64,000 nt of DNA from Variovorax sp. SG517 (GTDB taxonomy: Bacteria > Pseudomonadota > Gammaproteobacteria > Burkholderiales > Burkholderiaceae_C), in NCBI RefSeq assembly GCF_013376045.1, contig NZ_JABMJG010000010.1, positions 289,676 to 353,675 on the forward strand, in the 5' to 3' direction. The notes beneath the pieces were generated by a model. It was not told where the DNA came from and did no database searches. It was given only the letters and a program-made list of their open reading frames with translations. A program made the position numbers and the translations under genes. This document shows positions 1 to 8,605 of this stretch, one piece after another (the stretch's first letter is position 1; the number at the start of each line of letters is the position of its first letter).

Positions 1-1
1 C

Positions 2-121
2 GCGTTCTATGCGGGCACGGGGCAGGTCAAGTACCGCCGCATCGGCTGGATCGTGCTGAAGTGGACGCTGCTGGCTGCCTTCGGCTTCTTCGCGGTGCTG
101 ATTGCCGAGCGAGTCGCGTAG
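2..121 (+). CDS. C-terminal end of a small membrane protein (partial)
   Basis: Only the last 39 codons are in the window; the 5' end lies to the left. The visible part has a basic stretch (KYRRIGW) followed by one hydrophobic segment of about 20 residues and a short basic tail, so it ends as an inner-membrane protein. It is convergent with the LysR gene that follows. I do not recognise the family. Confidence 0.6.
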   Translation, partial: AFYAGTGQVKYRRIGWIVLKWTLLAAFGFFAVLIAERVA

Positions 122-157
122 AACCGGCTTCCCGACGGCAGGCCGGCTGATCGCCTC

Positions 158-1111
158 TCACGCCAGCGCCTGCAGGGCCTGCACCTGCCGCGTGAGTAGC
201 GGCCCCTTGCGATGTGCGGGCACCAGCAGCATCACCGTATCTCCCAGCGCTTTCGGCCTTCCCCAGGGTGCATGCAGCTTGCCTTGCGCCAGCAGCGGCG
301 CGACAAGGTGCTCGCGCCCCATCAGCACACCTTCGCCATCCGCCGCGGCCTGGAGCGCCAGGCTGTAGAGCGAGAAGTCTGGCCCTGCGGCGAGCGCGTC
401 TGCGTCGGCCGCCGTGGTGCCGGGCCGCACGGACTGCAGCCAGCGCTGCCAGTCGTCGCGCCAGACGGTGTCGTGCAGTCCGCCGCTGTGCTGCAGCAGG
501 TCGGCGAGGTCTTCGAGAGTGCGCGGACGGCCGCTGGGCAGGGGCTCGCGAAGGCGCGGGCTGCACACGGGCAGCAGCCGGTCGCGCACCAGCGGGATCG
601 CCTGCGCGCCCGCTGCGGTTTCGATGCGCTCGCCGGCGCGCGCATAGAACAGGCCCAAGTCGAAAGGTTCGCGGCGGAAGTTCGGCGGCTGTTCCAGCGC
701 GGTCACCGACACCTGCACGCCGGGCAGTTCCGCCTTCAGCCGCGAGAGGCGAGGAGACAGCCACAGCTGCGCCACGGCCGGCAGCGCGGCCACCTGCAGC
801 GTGCTGCGGCGTGCGGCGGTCTGGGTCTCGTGGCGCAGCGCCTGCACGGCGAGGCCGAGCTGGTCGACGGCTGCGCTGAGGGCCGGCAAGGCGCGACGCC
901 CGTGCGCGCTGAGGCGAATGCCCTGGCTGTGGCGCTGGAAGAGTGCGCCGCCGGCCCAGGTTTCCAGCGCCTTGATCTGCTGCGCGATGGCGGCCGGCGT
1001 GACGAACAGCTCCTCGGCCGCGCGCGCGAAGCTGCCATGGCGTGCGGCTGCCTCGAAGGCGCGCACGGCGGTGTGCGGCGGCAGGCGGGGACGCGGCGGT
1101 GCGAGCGGCAT
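158..1111 (-). CDS. LysR-family transcriptional regulator (GcvA-like)
   Basis: A 317-residue DNA-binding regulator with the normal LysR layout. The winged HTH covers about residues 15-73 (AAEELFVTPAAIAQQIKAL is the helix-turn-helix), followed by a two-lobed effector-binding region. The phrase PPHTAVRAFEAAARHGSF is typical of the GcvA/AmpR branch. It is divergent from the SHMT-like gene with 117 bp between the two starts, the usual LysR arrangement, so that enzyme is the best candidate target. I could not pick out a convincing T-N11-A operator in the gap. Effector unknown. Confidence 0.88.
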   Translation of the reverse strand: MPLAPPRPRLPPHTAVRAFEAAARHGSFARAAEELFVTPAAIAQQIKALETWAGGALFQRHSQGIRLSAHGRRALPALSAAVDQLGLAVQALRHETQTAARRSTLQVAALPAVAQLWLSPRLSRLKAELPGVQVSVTALEQPPNFRREPFDLGLFYARAGERIETAAGAQAIPLVRDRLLPVCSPRLREPLPSGRPRTLEDLADLLQHSGGLHDTVWRDDWQRWLQSVRPGTTAADADALAAGPDFSLYSLALQAAADGEGVLMGREHLVAPLLAQGKLHAPWGRPKALGDTVMLLVPAHRKGPLLTRQVQALQALA

Positions 1112-1228
1112 GGAGCGGGTCCTTCAGGCCAAGTTTTTCTATGGCTCGGGGCCAGATTATCCGGTTTGCCCCATCGGCGGGGTCAGGCGACGATGCGGCC
1201 ATCCACCACTTCCTGTGAGATCCGCCGC

Positions 1229-2554
1229 ATGCCTGCCGCCGCCCTGCACCGCCGCCCCTGGGTTCCCGCCGCCAGCGAGGACCACGTGCTTTCCATCGCC
1301 GCCGATGCCGCCGCGCGAGATGCCGCGGGCGTCGCCGCCGAGATCGAGCGGCTGGTGGCCGACAACCATCGCATCCACGACGTGGACGGACTGAACCTCA
1401 ACCCCGCCACCAACGTGATGAACCCGGCGGCCGAGGCGCTGCTGTCGCGCGGGCTGGGCTCGCGTCCGTCACTCGGCTATCCGGGCGACAAGTACGAGAT
1501 GGGGCTGGAGGCCATCGAGCGCATCGAGGTGGTTGCCGCCGAACTGGCGGCCGAGGTGTTCGGTTCGAAGTTCGCCGAGGTGCGCGTGAGCTCGGGCGCG
1601 CTGTCGAACCTCTACGTGTTCATGGCGACCTGCCGGCCCGGCGACACCATCGTCGTGCCGCCGCCCAGCATCGGCGGACACGTCACGCACCATGCGGCGG
1701 GTGCGGCGGGCCTCTACGGCCTGAAGCCGATCTCCGCGCCGGTGGATGCCGACGGCTACACGGTCGACGTGAGCGCGCTCGCGAAGCTGGTGCGCGAGGC
1801 GAAGCCGAAGCTCATCACCATCGGCGGCAGCCTGAACCTGTTTCCGCACCCGGTGCCCGAGATTCGCGAGATCGCCGACAGCGTCGGTGCGAAGCTGTTG
1901 TTCGACGCGGCGCATCTCTCGGGCATGGTGGCCGGAAAGGCGTGGCCGCAGCCGCTGGAGCAGGGCGCGCACGCGATCACCATGAGCACCTACAAGAGCC
2001 TGGGCGGGCCGGCGGGCGGGCTGATCGTGTCGAACGACGCGGCGCTGATGAAGCGCATCGACGCCATCGCCTACCCCGGCCTCACGGCCAACTCGGACGC
2101 GGGCCGCACGGCCGCGCTGGCCCGCGGGCTGCTCGACTGGAAGGTGCACGGCGTCGCCTACGCGGCGGCGATGCGCGAGACGGCGCAGGCGCTCGCGCGC
2201 GCGCTCGATGCGCTGGGCCTGCCGGTGTTCGCGAAGGCGCGCGGCTTCACGCAGTCGCACCAGTTCGCGATCGAGGCCGCGCGCTGGGGCGGCGGCCAGC
2301 ACGCGGCGAAGAAGCTCGCGCAGGGCGGCCTGCTGGCCTGCGGCATTGGCCTGCCGATCGCGTCCGTGGAAGGCGACATCAACGGCCTGCGCCTGGGCGT
2401 GCCCGAGATCGTGCGGCTGGGCTTCACGCCCGAAGACATGCCGCAGCTGGCCGGCTGGATCGCGCGTGCACTCGAAGGCGATGCCGCATCGGTGGCCGCC
2501 GAGGTGCGCGAGCGCCGCAAGCGCCTGGGCGAACTGCGCTACATCGTGCGCTGA
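1229..2554 (+). CDS. serine hydroxymethyltransferase-like PLP enzyme
   Basis: A 441-residue fold-type I PLP enzyme. It has the SHMT signatures: a PLP-contact segment DAAHLSGMVAG (compare DMAHxxGLVA in GlyA), a Schiff-base motif STYKSLGGPAGG with the lysine at residue 256, and an N-terminal YPGDKYEMGLEAIE segment. It differs clearly from housekeeping GlyA, whose lysine motif is TTTTHKTLRGPRGG. Related side-branches act on alpha-methylserine, hydroxythreonine or similar amino acids. The substrate here is not deducible. An in-frame ATG at 1193 is an alternative start. Its neighbour is a divergent LysR regulator, which suggests inducible catabolism. Confidence 0.75.
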   Translation: MPAAALHRRPWVPAASEDHVLSIAADAAARDAAGVAAEIERLVADNHRIHDVDGLNLNPATNVMNPAAEALLSRGLGSRPSLGYPGDKYEMGLEAIERIEVVAAELAAEVFGSKFAEVRVSSGALSNLYVFMATCRPGDTIVVPPPSIGGHVTHHAAGAAGLYGLKPISAPVDADGYTVDVSALAKLVREAKPKLITIGGSLNLFPHPVPEIREIADSVGAKLLFDAAHLSGMVAGKAWPQPLEQGAHAITMSTYKSLGGPAGGLIVSNDAALMKRIDAIAYPGLTANSDAGRTAALARGLLDWKVHGVAYAAAMRETAQALARALDALGLPVFAKARGFTQSHQFAIEAARWGGGQHAAKKLAQGGLLACGIGLPIASVEGDINGLRLGVPEIVRLGFTPEDMPQLAGWIARALEGDAASVAAEVRERRKRLGELRYIVR

Positions 2555-2567
2555 CGGCCGCTTCGCC

Positions 2568-3116
2568 TCAGCGTGAACGCCCCTGCCGGTAGGTGCCGGC
2601 ATGGGTCTTCGACAGCTCCGCCGCCTCGGCCAGCCGCGCCATCGAGCGCCCCACCTGCGCGTGCGTGATGGCGATGCCCAGCGCATCCGCCGCGTCGGCG
2701 CCCGGCAGGCCGGGCAGGTCGAGCAGGCGCCGCACCATCTCCTGCACCTGCGCCTTGGCCGCCTGGCCGTGGCCGGCCACCGCCTTCTTCATCTGCAGCG
2801 CCGTGTACTCGGCCACCGAGAGGTTGTTGCTGACCAGTGCGGTCACGCATGCGCCGCGCGCCTGCCCCAGCAACAGCGTGGACTGCGGGTTCACGTTGAC
2901 GAAGATGATTTCCACCGCCGACGCATCGGGCTGGTAGCGCGCGGTGATTTCCGCGATGCCGTCGAACAGCACCTTCAGGCGGGCCGGCAGGTTGCCGGTG
3001 CCCAGGTGGCGCGTGCTGATGGTGCCGCTGGCCACGTAGCGCAGCCCGTGGCCGTCCGCATCGACCACGCCGAAGCCCGTGGTCTGCAAGCCGGGGTCGA
3101 TGCCGAGAATGCGCAT
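2568..3116 (-). CDS. ruvC: crossover junction endodeoxyribonuclease RuvC
   Basis: The 182-residue Holliday-junction resolvase acts with RuvAB in recombinational repair. All four acidic catalytic residues of the family are present: D7 (GIDPG), E69 (VEIIF), D141 and D144 (ADAADALG). Length and start (MRILGIDPGLQ) match the family. ruvA and ruvB are not adjacent on either side. It is convergent with the SHMT-like gene, 13 bp away. Confidence 0.96.
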   Translation of the reverse strand: MRILGIDPGLQTTGFGVVDADGHGLRYVASGTISTRHLGTGNLPARLKVLFDGIAEITARYQPDASAVEIIFVNVNPQSTLLLGQARGACVTALVSNNLSVAEYTALQMKKAVAGHGQAAKAQVQEMVRRLLDLPGLPGADAADALGIAITHAQVGRSMARLAEAAELSKTHAGTYRQGRSR

Positions 3117-3263
3117 GAAAGGAAGCGTAAAGGCCTAAGCCTGGGAAAAGATTGTCAAAGAGTTGCGAAGAGAGGGCCGAAAGCCGGCTGATCGTGGGCA
3201 GAATGCGCCCCGGTCCGTACCGTCCGCCCAGCCCCGCGCGGGGCGCCATTCAAGGAAGCGAAT

Positions 3264-5342
3264 GTGAATGTAGTCGAGTCCTCCGCGCAGCAGCAACTGG
3301 ACGAGGTGCAAGCCTTGATCGCACGCCTGCAGATGCACCCCGCCGAGCGCGCGGCCGCCAGCTTCAGGCGCGTCGAACTGCTCGACGACATGGGACGCCG
3401 CCAGGAGGCGCTGGCCGCATGCGCGCGCATGCTCGACGAGTTCGCTTCGAAGCCCGATGCCGGCGTCGTCGTGCCATGCTGCCAGGCCTTGCGCCTGCTG
3501 GCGCACATGCTGCGCCAGATGCATCGCCCCGCCGACGCGCTCGCCACGCTCGACCGCCTGATCGCGGCGCACGGCCAGCGCGCCGAACCCGAGATCCGCG
3601 AGCACATCGCGCATGCGCTCTACCAGCGCACCTGGTGGATCGACGAGCCCGCCGCGCGCTGCGAAGCCTGCGACGCCATGAGCGAGCTGCTCGAGAGCCA
3701 GCCGGATGCGGCCCTGGACACCTGGCGCGTGGAGGCCCGGCTGCTCAAGGCCGAGATCGAGCACCACCGCGGCCTGCCGCAGGACGCGCTGGCCACGCTG
3801 GAGGCCGTCATCGAGCGTTTCGACGGCAGCACCGACCCCGGCGTGGTGCTGCGCGTCGCGCGTGCGCGCCTGGCTTCGGTGCTCAACCTGCGCGAGCTGG
3901 CGCAGCATGCGCAGGCGCAGGTGATGTGCCTCGCGGTGGCCGACCAGATCGAAGCCGACCTTGCCCATGCGGCGCCGGAGTTGCGCATCGAGGGCGTGCG
4001 GGCGCTGACGCTGTTCTTCGACGGCTTCGGCATCGACGAGCATGCGAACCGCGCCGAGCTGGTGGGCTGGCTGCTCGACCGCTACGGCCACGACGCCTCG
4101 CCGCAGGTGCGGCGCATGGCCGTGCGGCGCGCCTACGACTGGTCGGTGGGCCTGCGCGAATCGGACGACGGCGAGGCCGCGCTGGCCGCCTGCGATCGGC
4201 TGCTCGCCACCTTCGGCGCGGACACCGACGCCGTGGTGCATCGCACCGTCGCGAGCGCGCTGCTCAACAAGGGCTTCGTGCTGCTCGAGCGGCTCGGCCG
4301 CGCCGAGGAGGCGCTGCAGGTCTACCAGCAGCTCGCGAGGCAGCTGCAGGGCGCGTCCGAGTCCGAGCTGCAGGACGCGCTCGCCAAGGCCACCGCCGGC
4401 CGGCAGGCCTGCCTGAAGCGGCTGCGCAAGGCCGATGCCGAAGGCAACCTGCCGGAGCTTCCGACAGAGTTGCGCGACGAGGTGCGCGACAAGGTCAGGC
4501 AAGGGCGCAGGCACGGCGACGCGGGCGAGTCGCGCGAGGCCATCGCGCTGTTCGACGAGGTGCTGGCCGCGCATGCCGCCTCGCCGCATCCGGAGTTGCG
4601 CCGCCAGTGCGCGCGGGCACTGGTCCACAAGGCCTTCTGCCTGGTCGCGCTGGAGCGTTTCGACGAAGTCGTCGCGGCCGCCGAGGCGATGGACGCGCGC
4701 TACGGCGCCGACCCCTCGACCGAGATGCAGGAGACGGTCGCGCTGTGCATGCAGTACAAGAGCACCGCGCTCGACCGCCTCGGCCGGCACGACGACGAGA
4801 TGCGCGTGCACGACGAGATCGTCGCGCGCTGGGGCAATTCCGAACTGCCCGACCTGCGCGGACGCGTGGTCGGCGCGCTGTTCCGCAAGGGCGCCACGCT
4901 GCGCCAGACCGGTCGGCTCGAGGCGGCGGTGGCCTGCTACGACGAGGCCATCGCACGCACCACCGGCGCGAGGGAAGGCACGTTGCAGCTCTGGGCCGCG
5001 AAGTCGCTGATCAACAAGGCCAAGGCGCAGGACAAGCTCGGCGACCCGGCCGGCCAGATCAAGACCTATCGCGCGCTCATCGCACGCTTCGGCGATTCGG
5101 GCGATGCCGCGCTGCGCGAGCGCGTCGTCAACGCCTGCGAATGGCTCGCCGAGGCCGAAGGCCGGCAGGGGCGCGTGGAGGCGCAGCGCGCAGCGCTCGA
5201 GGCCGCGCTGGGCCGCTTCGGCACCGCGCTCTCGGCCGAGCAGCGCGCTCGCCTCGCGCGCGAACTGCAGGCGCTGAAGGCCAGGGCCATCGGACGCAAG
5301 GCGAAGGAAGTCTTCGGCCGCGTGGTGCGCCGCAGGGCCTGA
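3264..5342 (+). CDS. large TPR-like helical-repeat protein
   Basis: A 692-residue soluble protein without signal peptide or membrane segment. It is built throughout from degenerate tetratricopeptide-like units of roughly 40-50 residues (for example ALFRKGATLRQTGRLEAAV and ALVHKAFCLVALERFDEVV), each ending in an ERFD/xRYG-type turn. Such proteins are protein-interaction scaffolds; no enzymatic domain is visible. The start is GTG with AAGGAAG seven bases upstream; an ATG two bases earlier is immediately followed by TGA. It stands alone between ruvC and the tandem repeat. Function unknown. Confidence 0.8.
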   Translation: MNVVESSAQQQLDEVQALIARLQMHPAERAAASFRRVELLDDMGRRQEALAACARMLDEFASKPDAGVVVPCCQALRLLAHMLRQMHRPADALATLDRLIAAHGQRAEPEIREHIAHALYQRTWWIDEPAARCEACDAMSELLESQPDAALDTWRVEARLLKAEIEHHRGLPQDALATLEAVIERFDGSTDPGVVLRVARARLASVLNLRELAQHAQAQVMCLAVADQIEADLAHAAPELRIEGVRALTLFFDGFGIDEHANRAELVGWLLDRYGHDASPQVRRMAVRRAYDWSVGLRESDDGEAALAACDRLLATFGADTDAVVHRTVASALLNKGFVLLERLGRAEEALQVYQQLARQLQGASESELQDALAKATAGRQACLKRLRKADAEGNLPELPTELRDEVRDKVRQGRRHGDAGESREAIALFDEVLAAHAASPHPELRRQCARALVHKAFCLVALERFDEVVAAAEAMDARYGADPSTEMQETVALCMQYKSTALDRLGRHDDEMRVHDEIVARWGNSELPDLRGRVVGALFRKGATLRQTGRLEAAVACYDEAIARTTGAREGTLQLWAAKSLINKAKAQDKLGDPAGQIKTYRALIARFGDSGDAALRERVVNACEWLAEAEGRQGRVEAQRAALEAALGRFGTALSAEQRARLARELQALKARAIGRKAKEVFGRVVRRRA

Positions 5343-5378
5343 ACCCGCCACCCAACCCGATCAGCCCCAGGCGTTCTT

Positions 5379-5470
5379 CCAGGAATACCGTGGAACCGGC
5401 TTTGCCGGGCCACCGGTATTGCCCCCTGCAAGGGGGTGGCGAAGCGACACGAAGTGCGCAAGCCTGGGGG
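5379..5470 (+). repeat. dispersed ~93-bp repeat, copy A
   Basis: Starts CCAGGAATACCG and ends CCTGGGGG, so the ends are inverted (CCAGG/CCTGG). It contains two small hairpins, CCGGC-ttt-GCCGG and a CCCCC/GGGGG stem, then GCGAAGCGACACGAAGTGCGC. It lies in the convergent gap after the TPR-like gene. Other copies are at 5485, 12511, 17396 and 26045. Confidence 0.9.
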
Positions 5471-5484
5471 TTTGCCCAGCCCCC

Positions 5485-5566
5485 CGTGGAACCGGCTTTG
5501 CCGGGCCACCGGTATTGCCCCCTGCAAGGGGGCGGCGAAGCGACACGAAGTGCGCAAGCCTGGGGG
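5485..5566 (+). repeat. dispersed ~93-bp repeat, copy B (tandem to A)
   Basis: Nearly identical to copy A from CGTGGAACCGG to CCTGGGGG, lacking the first ten bases, with a 96-bp period between the two. The shared trailer TTTGCCCAGC runs up to the stop codon of the CdsA-like gene at 5577-5579. The two copies differ at about one base, which points to a recent tandem duplication. Confidence 0.9.
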
Positions 5567-5576
5567 TTTGCCCAGC

Positions 5577-6566
5577 TCAGACGTTGAAGTACCAGCGGAT
5601 GGAGTGAAAGAAGATGGGCGCGGCGAAGCACAGCGCATCGACGCGGTCCAGCAGGCCGTTGGCCCCGGTCACGCCCACGCCCTTCTTGCCCCAGTTCGGA
5701 ATGCCCCGGTCGCGCTTGAGCGCCTTCATCACCAGGTGCCCCATCGACCCCGAGATGCACGCGATGACCGATACCGCGAGCGCCTGTCCGAACTTGAACG
5801 GCGTGATGAACGAGAACAGCGCGCCCACCAGGCTCGCCACCGCGATGCCGATGGCCCAGCTGGTCCAGTTGAAGCTGCGGCTCACGTTGGGCGCGAAAGG
5901 CTCGCGCTGCATGCGCCGCGAGATCAGGTGCTGCACCAGCACCGAGGTCTGCACCACGAACACCAGGAAGAACACGAGGAACGCGCTCTTGCCCTCGTAG
6001 CCCGGAAAGCTCAGCAGCAGCAGCGCCGGCACGTGGCTCATGCCGTAGACGCAGACCATGATGCCCCACTGCAGCTTGGCGTTGCGCTCCAGGAACTGGC
6101 TCGGGTCGTTGGCCAGCGCGCTCGTCACCGGGATCGCGAGGAACACGTACACCGGGATGAACACGGTGAACAGGTCGAAGCGCGCGGTGGCCACCAGCCA
6201 GAACTGGATCGGCAGCACCACGAAGAAGGCCAGGATCAGGCTGCGGTGGTCGCCGCGCCGCGTGGGCGAGAGCGTGATGAACTCCCGCAGCGCGAAGAAG
6301 GAGATGAGCGCGAACAGCACCGTGGCCACCGTCTCGCCGAGCGCCCAGCCGATCCAGAAGACCAGCACCATGAACCAGGTGGTGCCCAGCAGGGCGCGGA
6401 AGTGCGCCAGCTCGGCCTGCCAGGCGGCGTCGTGCACGGGGTTGCGCTTTTCCCTGAAGCTCAGGAAGAAGGCGGTGGCACTCACGATCGCGAGCACGCC
6501 GAAGATGATGAGAAAGAGCGCCGCGACCTGCTGGGTCGGGCTGAGGCTGCGCAGGAACTGGTTCAT
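5577..6566 (-). CDS. CDP-diglyceride synthase-like (CdsA family) membrane protein
   Basis: A 329-residue polytopic inner-membrane protein with about eight to nine hydrophobic segments. The C-terminal part carries the CTP-transferase-1 signature in variant form: KALKRDRGIPNWG, then GANGLLDRVDAL (family S-x8-KR-x2-KD...G-G-x2-DR-D-S). Family members make CDP-diacylglycerol from CTP and phosphatidate. It follows the PlsC-like acyltransferase by ten bases, so the pair probably works in phospholipid synthesis. It is divergent enough that it may be a second, non-essential paralogue. Confidence 0.85.
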   Translation of the reverse strand: MNQFLRSLSPTQQVAALFLIIFGVLAIVSATAFFLSFREKRNPVHDAAWQAELAHFRALLGTTWFMVLVFWIGWALGETVATVLFALISFFALREFITLSPTRRGDHRSLILAFFVVLPIQFWLVATARFDLFTVFIPVYVFLAIPVTSALANDPSQFLERNAKLQWGIMVCVYGMSHVPALLLLSFPGYEGKSAFLVFFLVFVVQTSVLVQHLISRRMQREPFAPNVSRSFNWTSWAIGIAVASLVGALFSFITPFKFGQALAVSVIACISGSMGHLVMKALKRDRGIPNWGKKGVGVTGANGLLDRVDALCFAAPIFFHSIRWYFNV

Positions 6567-6576
6567 GTCGTCGGCG

Positions 6577-7464
6577 TCAGACGTCGCGCAGGGCGATCAC
6601 GGCGGCGCGCGCCCGGTCGAGGAAGGGGCGGCGCTCCTCGCCTTCCTCCACGCGTATCGGCGCGCCGAAGGTAACGGAGCAGAGGATGGGCACCGGCACG
6701 ATCTCGCCCTTGGGCATGACGCGCTGCACGTTGTCGATCCATGCGGGCACCAGGACCACGTCGGGGAACATCGTGGCCAGCGTGTAGAGGCCCGACTTGA
6801 ACTTCTGCGGCTCGCCGGTGTGGCCGCGCGTGCCTTCGGGAAAGATGATGATCGAGTCGCCGCTGCGCAGGGCTTCGACCAGCGGGGCGAGCGGATCGAT
6901 GGCGGGAGCGGTTGCGACGGGAGGGGCTTCGGGCTCCGCCGGTGGTGGCGGCTCGGGCGGTGGCGCAGGAGGTGGAGCAGGGGGCTCCGGCAGGTCGAGC
7001 TGGCCTTGTGCGCCGGACGCGACGGTTTCCAGGGGAGCCTCGGGCGGGGTCAACGGCAGCAGCGGCTCCATCGAGGGCTCGATGCGCTCGGCCGGTGGGG
7101 GAACCGGTGCACGTGCGACGGGCGGCGGTGGCGGCGCTTCGGCCATCACCGGTGCTGTCGGTGCGCTTGCCGCCGCAGCGGGCGTCGCCTGCCGCTCGAC
7201 GTACACCGCGTTGAACACCTCCGTCGTGATCCAGCGCTTGACCGGCGTATTGGCCCAGTAGTCGCGCGCCGCGATGGGCCTCGTGATGCTGCGCAATTCT
7301 TCCGGCAGCGCCGCCCAGATCATCACCAGGTCGGCATGGCTCTGGTGATTGGCGAAGTAGATGCGCTGTTCGGCCTTGGGCGGACAGCCGTACCAGCGCG
7401 CCTGCGCGCCCGTGAGCAAGCGGACGATCCCAAGAAGCAGCCAACCCGTGAGCTTTGCCAGCAT
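6577..7464 (-). CDS. PlsC-like 1-acylglycerol-3-phosphate acyltransferase with Pro-rich insert
   Basis: A 295-residue acyltransferase of the phospholipid type. Motif I is NHQSHADLV (H-x4-D) and motif III is FPEGTRG. Between them, after VYVER and before LVEALRSGDS, sits about 105 residues made almost only of Pro, Ala and Glu, which normal PlsC proteins lack. A hydrophobic N-terminal helix (LLLGIVRLL) anchors it to the membrane. It is in an operon with the downstream CdsA-like gene. The start at 7464 abuts the divergent DUF2809 gene; a TATCAT hexamer lies nine bases upstream. Confidence 0.87.
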   Translation of the reverse strand: MLAKLTGWLLLGIVRLLTGAQARWYGCPPKAEQRIYFANHQSHADLVMIWAALPEELRSITRPIAARDYWANTPVKRWITTEVFNAVYVERQATPAAAASAPTAPVMAEAPPPPPVARAPVPPPAERIEPSMEPLLPLTPPEAPLETVASGAQGQLDLPEPPAPPPAPPPEPPPPAEPEAPPVATAPAIDPLAPLVEALRSGDSIIIFPEGTRGHTGEPQKFKSGLYTLATMFPDVVLVPAWIDNVQRVMPKGEIVPVPILCSVTFGAPIRVEEGEERRPFLDRARAAVIALRDV

Positions 7465-7473
7465 ATGGGCGCG

Positions 7474-7896
7474 ATGATACGGGCCATGCGATGGCGTTTC
7501 GATCCTCTTTCCCTGGCATGGGCGGTGGCCCTGTTTCTCGTTCTGCTGCTGCTGGCCACCGTCGGCGCGCGCTGGGGCTGGCTGCGCAGCTTCTTCGGCG
7601 ACGTGCTGGCCGTGGTGTGGGTGTACTTCGTGTTCAAGACCGCGATCGGCGCGCGCGTGCTGCCGTTGGCGCTGGCCGCGCTGGGCGTGGGCCTTGCCGT
7701 CGAACTCGGGCAGTACCTGGCGGCGACGTGGCACCTGCACATTTCCAACCGGGCCCTGCGCATCGTGCTCGGCAGCACGGCCGACTGGTGGGACGTGCTG
7801 GCCTACACCATCGGCTTCGCCGCCGTGCTGGCCATCGAGGGCCTGCGCGGCGCGGCCGTCTTCAGGGCAGCTCGGCCGCGGGCATCCGCGCCATGA
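7474..7896 (+). CDS. DUF2809 family membrane protein
   Basis: About 140 residues with four hydrophobic segments. The pattern GDVLAVVWVYFVFK, then AVELGQYL, then STADWWDVLAYTIG is what I know of DUF2809 proteins, whose function is unknown. The start is uncertain: ATGs at 7465, 7474 and 7486 are in frame and none has a good ribosome-binding site. It is divergent from the PlsC-like gene with essentially no gap. Its 3' end overlaps the convergent mtgA by 35 bp. Confidence 0.78.
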   Translation: MIRAMRWRFDPLSLAWAVALFLVLLLLATVGARWGWLRSFFGDVLAVVWVYFVFKTAIGARVLPLALAALGVGLAVELGQYLAATWHLHISNRALRIVLGSTADWWDVLAYTIGFAAVLAIEGLRGAAVFRAARPRASAP

Positions 7897-8605
7897 CCGT
7901 CGAGGCGCGCCCGCTCAGGTAGGGCGAGCCGGTCCGGCGCTCGAAGAACTTGGGGCTGGGCAGCATCACCGCCAGCCGTGCCGCCTCTCCAGTGCCCAGG
8001 CGCGAGGCCGGCTTGCGGAAGTAGTACTGCGAGGCTGCCTGCGCGCCGAACACGCCTTCGCCCCACTCCACATTGTTGAGGTAGATCTCCAGGATGCGCC
8101 GCTTGTCGAGCAGCACTTCCAGCAGCGTCGCCAGCACCAGCTCCTGCCCCTTGCGCAGCATGGTGCGCTCGCCCGACAGCAGCAGGTTCTTGGCGAGCTG
8201 CTGCGTGATGGTCGAGCCGCCGCGCAACTGCACCGGCCGCACCGGCTTGCCGCGCGCGGCGGCGCGTGCGGCCCGCTTGGCGGCCAGTTCCTCGGCCCTG
8301 GCGTTGCGCTGGCGCGCGCGCTCGATGGCCTCCCACTCCACGCCGTTGTGGTCGACGAAGCCCGAGTCCTCGCTCGCGATGACCGCGCGCTTGAGCGTGT
8401 CGCTGATCTGCGAGTAGGGCACCCATTCCTGGCGCCAGCCGCCGCCGCTTCCCTGGTGGATGGCGATCTGGTAGGCCTCGGAGCGCTGGAACGCGGTGCT
8501 CTGCGGATCGATCACAGCCATCGCCGCGATGCGTGCCACGAAGAAGAGCTGCAGTGCCAGGCCCGCCACCGCGATGCAGGCGATCAGGCGCAGCGCGGCT
8601 TTCAT
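7862..8605 (-). CDS. mtgA: monofunctional peptidoglycan glycosyltransferase MtgA
   Basis: A 247-residue GT51 enzyme that polymerises lipid II in the periplasm. There is one N-terminal membrane anchor (residues 5-30). The conserved blocks are in order: IASEDSGFVDHNG (catalytic Glu), GGSTITQQLAKNL, RKGQELVLATLLE and KRRILEIYLN. A basic Ala/Arg-rich loop of about 25 residues precedes the GGSTITQQ block. The start codon overlaps the aroE stop by 4 bp, so the two are translationally coupled. Confidence 0.94.
   Translation of the reverse strand: MKAALRLIACIAVAGLALQLFFVARIAAMAVIDPQSTAFQRSEAYQIAIHQGSGGGWRQEWVPYSQISDTLKRAVIASEDSGFVDHNGVEWEAIERARQRNARAEELAAKRAARAAARGKPVRPVQLRGGSTITQQLAKNLLLSGERTMLRKGQELVLATLLEVLLDKRRILEIYLNNVEWGEGVFGAQAASQYYFRKPASRLGTGEAARLAVMLPSPKFFERRTGSPYLSGRASTVMARMPAAELP

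Noticed and set aside
212..1228. Long plus-strand open frame upstream of the SHMT-like gene, giving a 780-residue reading
   Set aside because: It is antisense to the LysR gene, has no domain in the extra part, and the enzyme homology starts after 1229.
3135..5351. Long minus-strand frame of about 738 codons opposite the TPR-like gene
   Set aside because: Shadow frame produced by high-GC codon bias; composition is Arg/Ala/His-rich with no domain.
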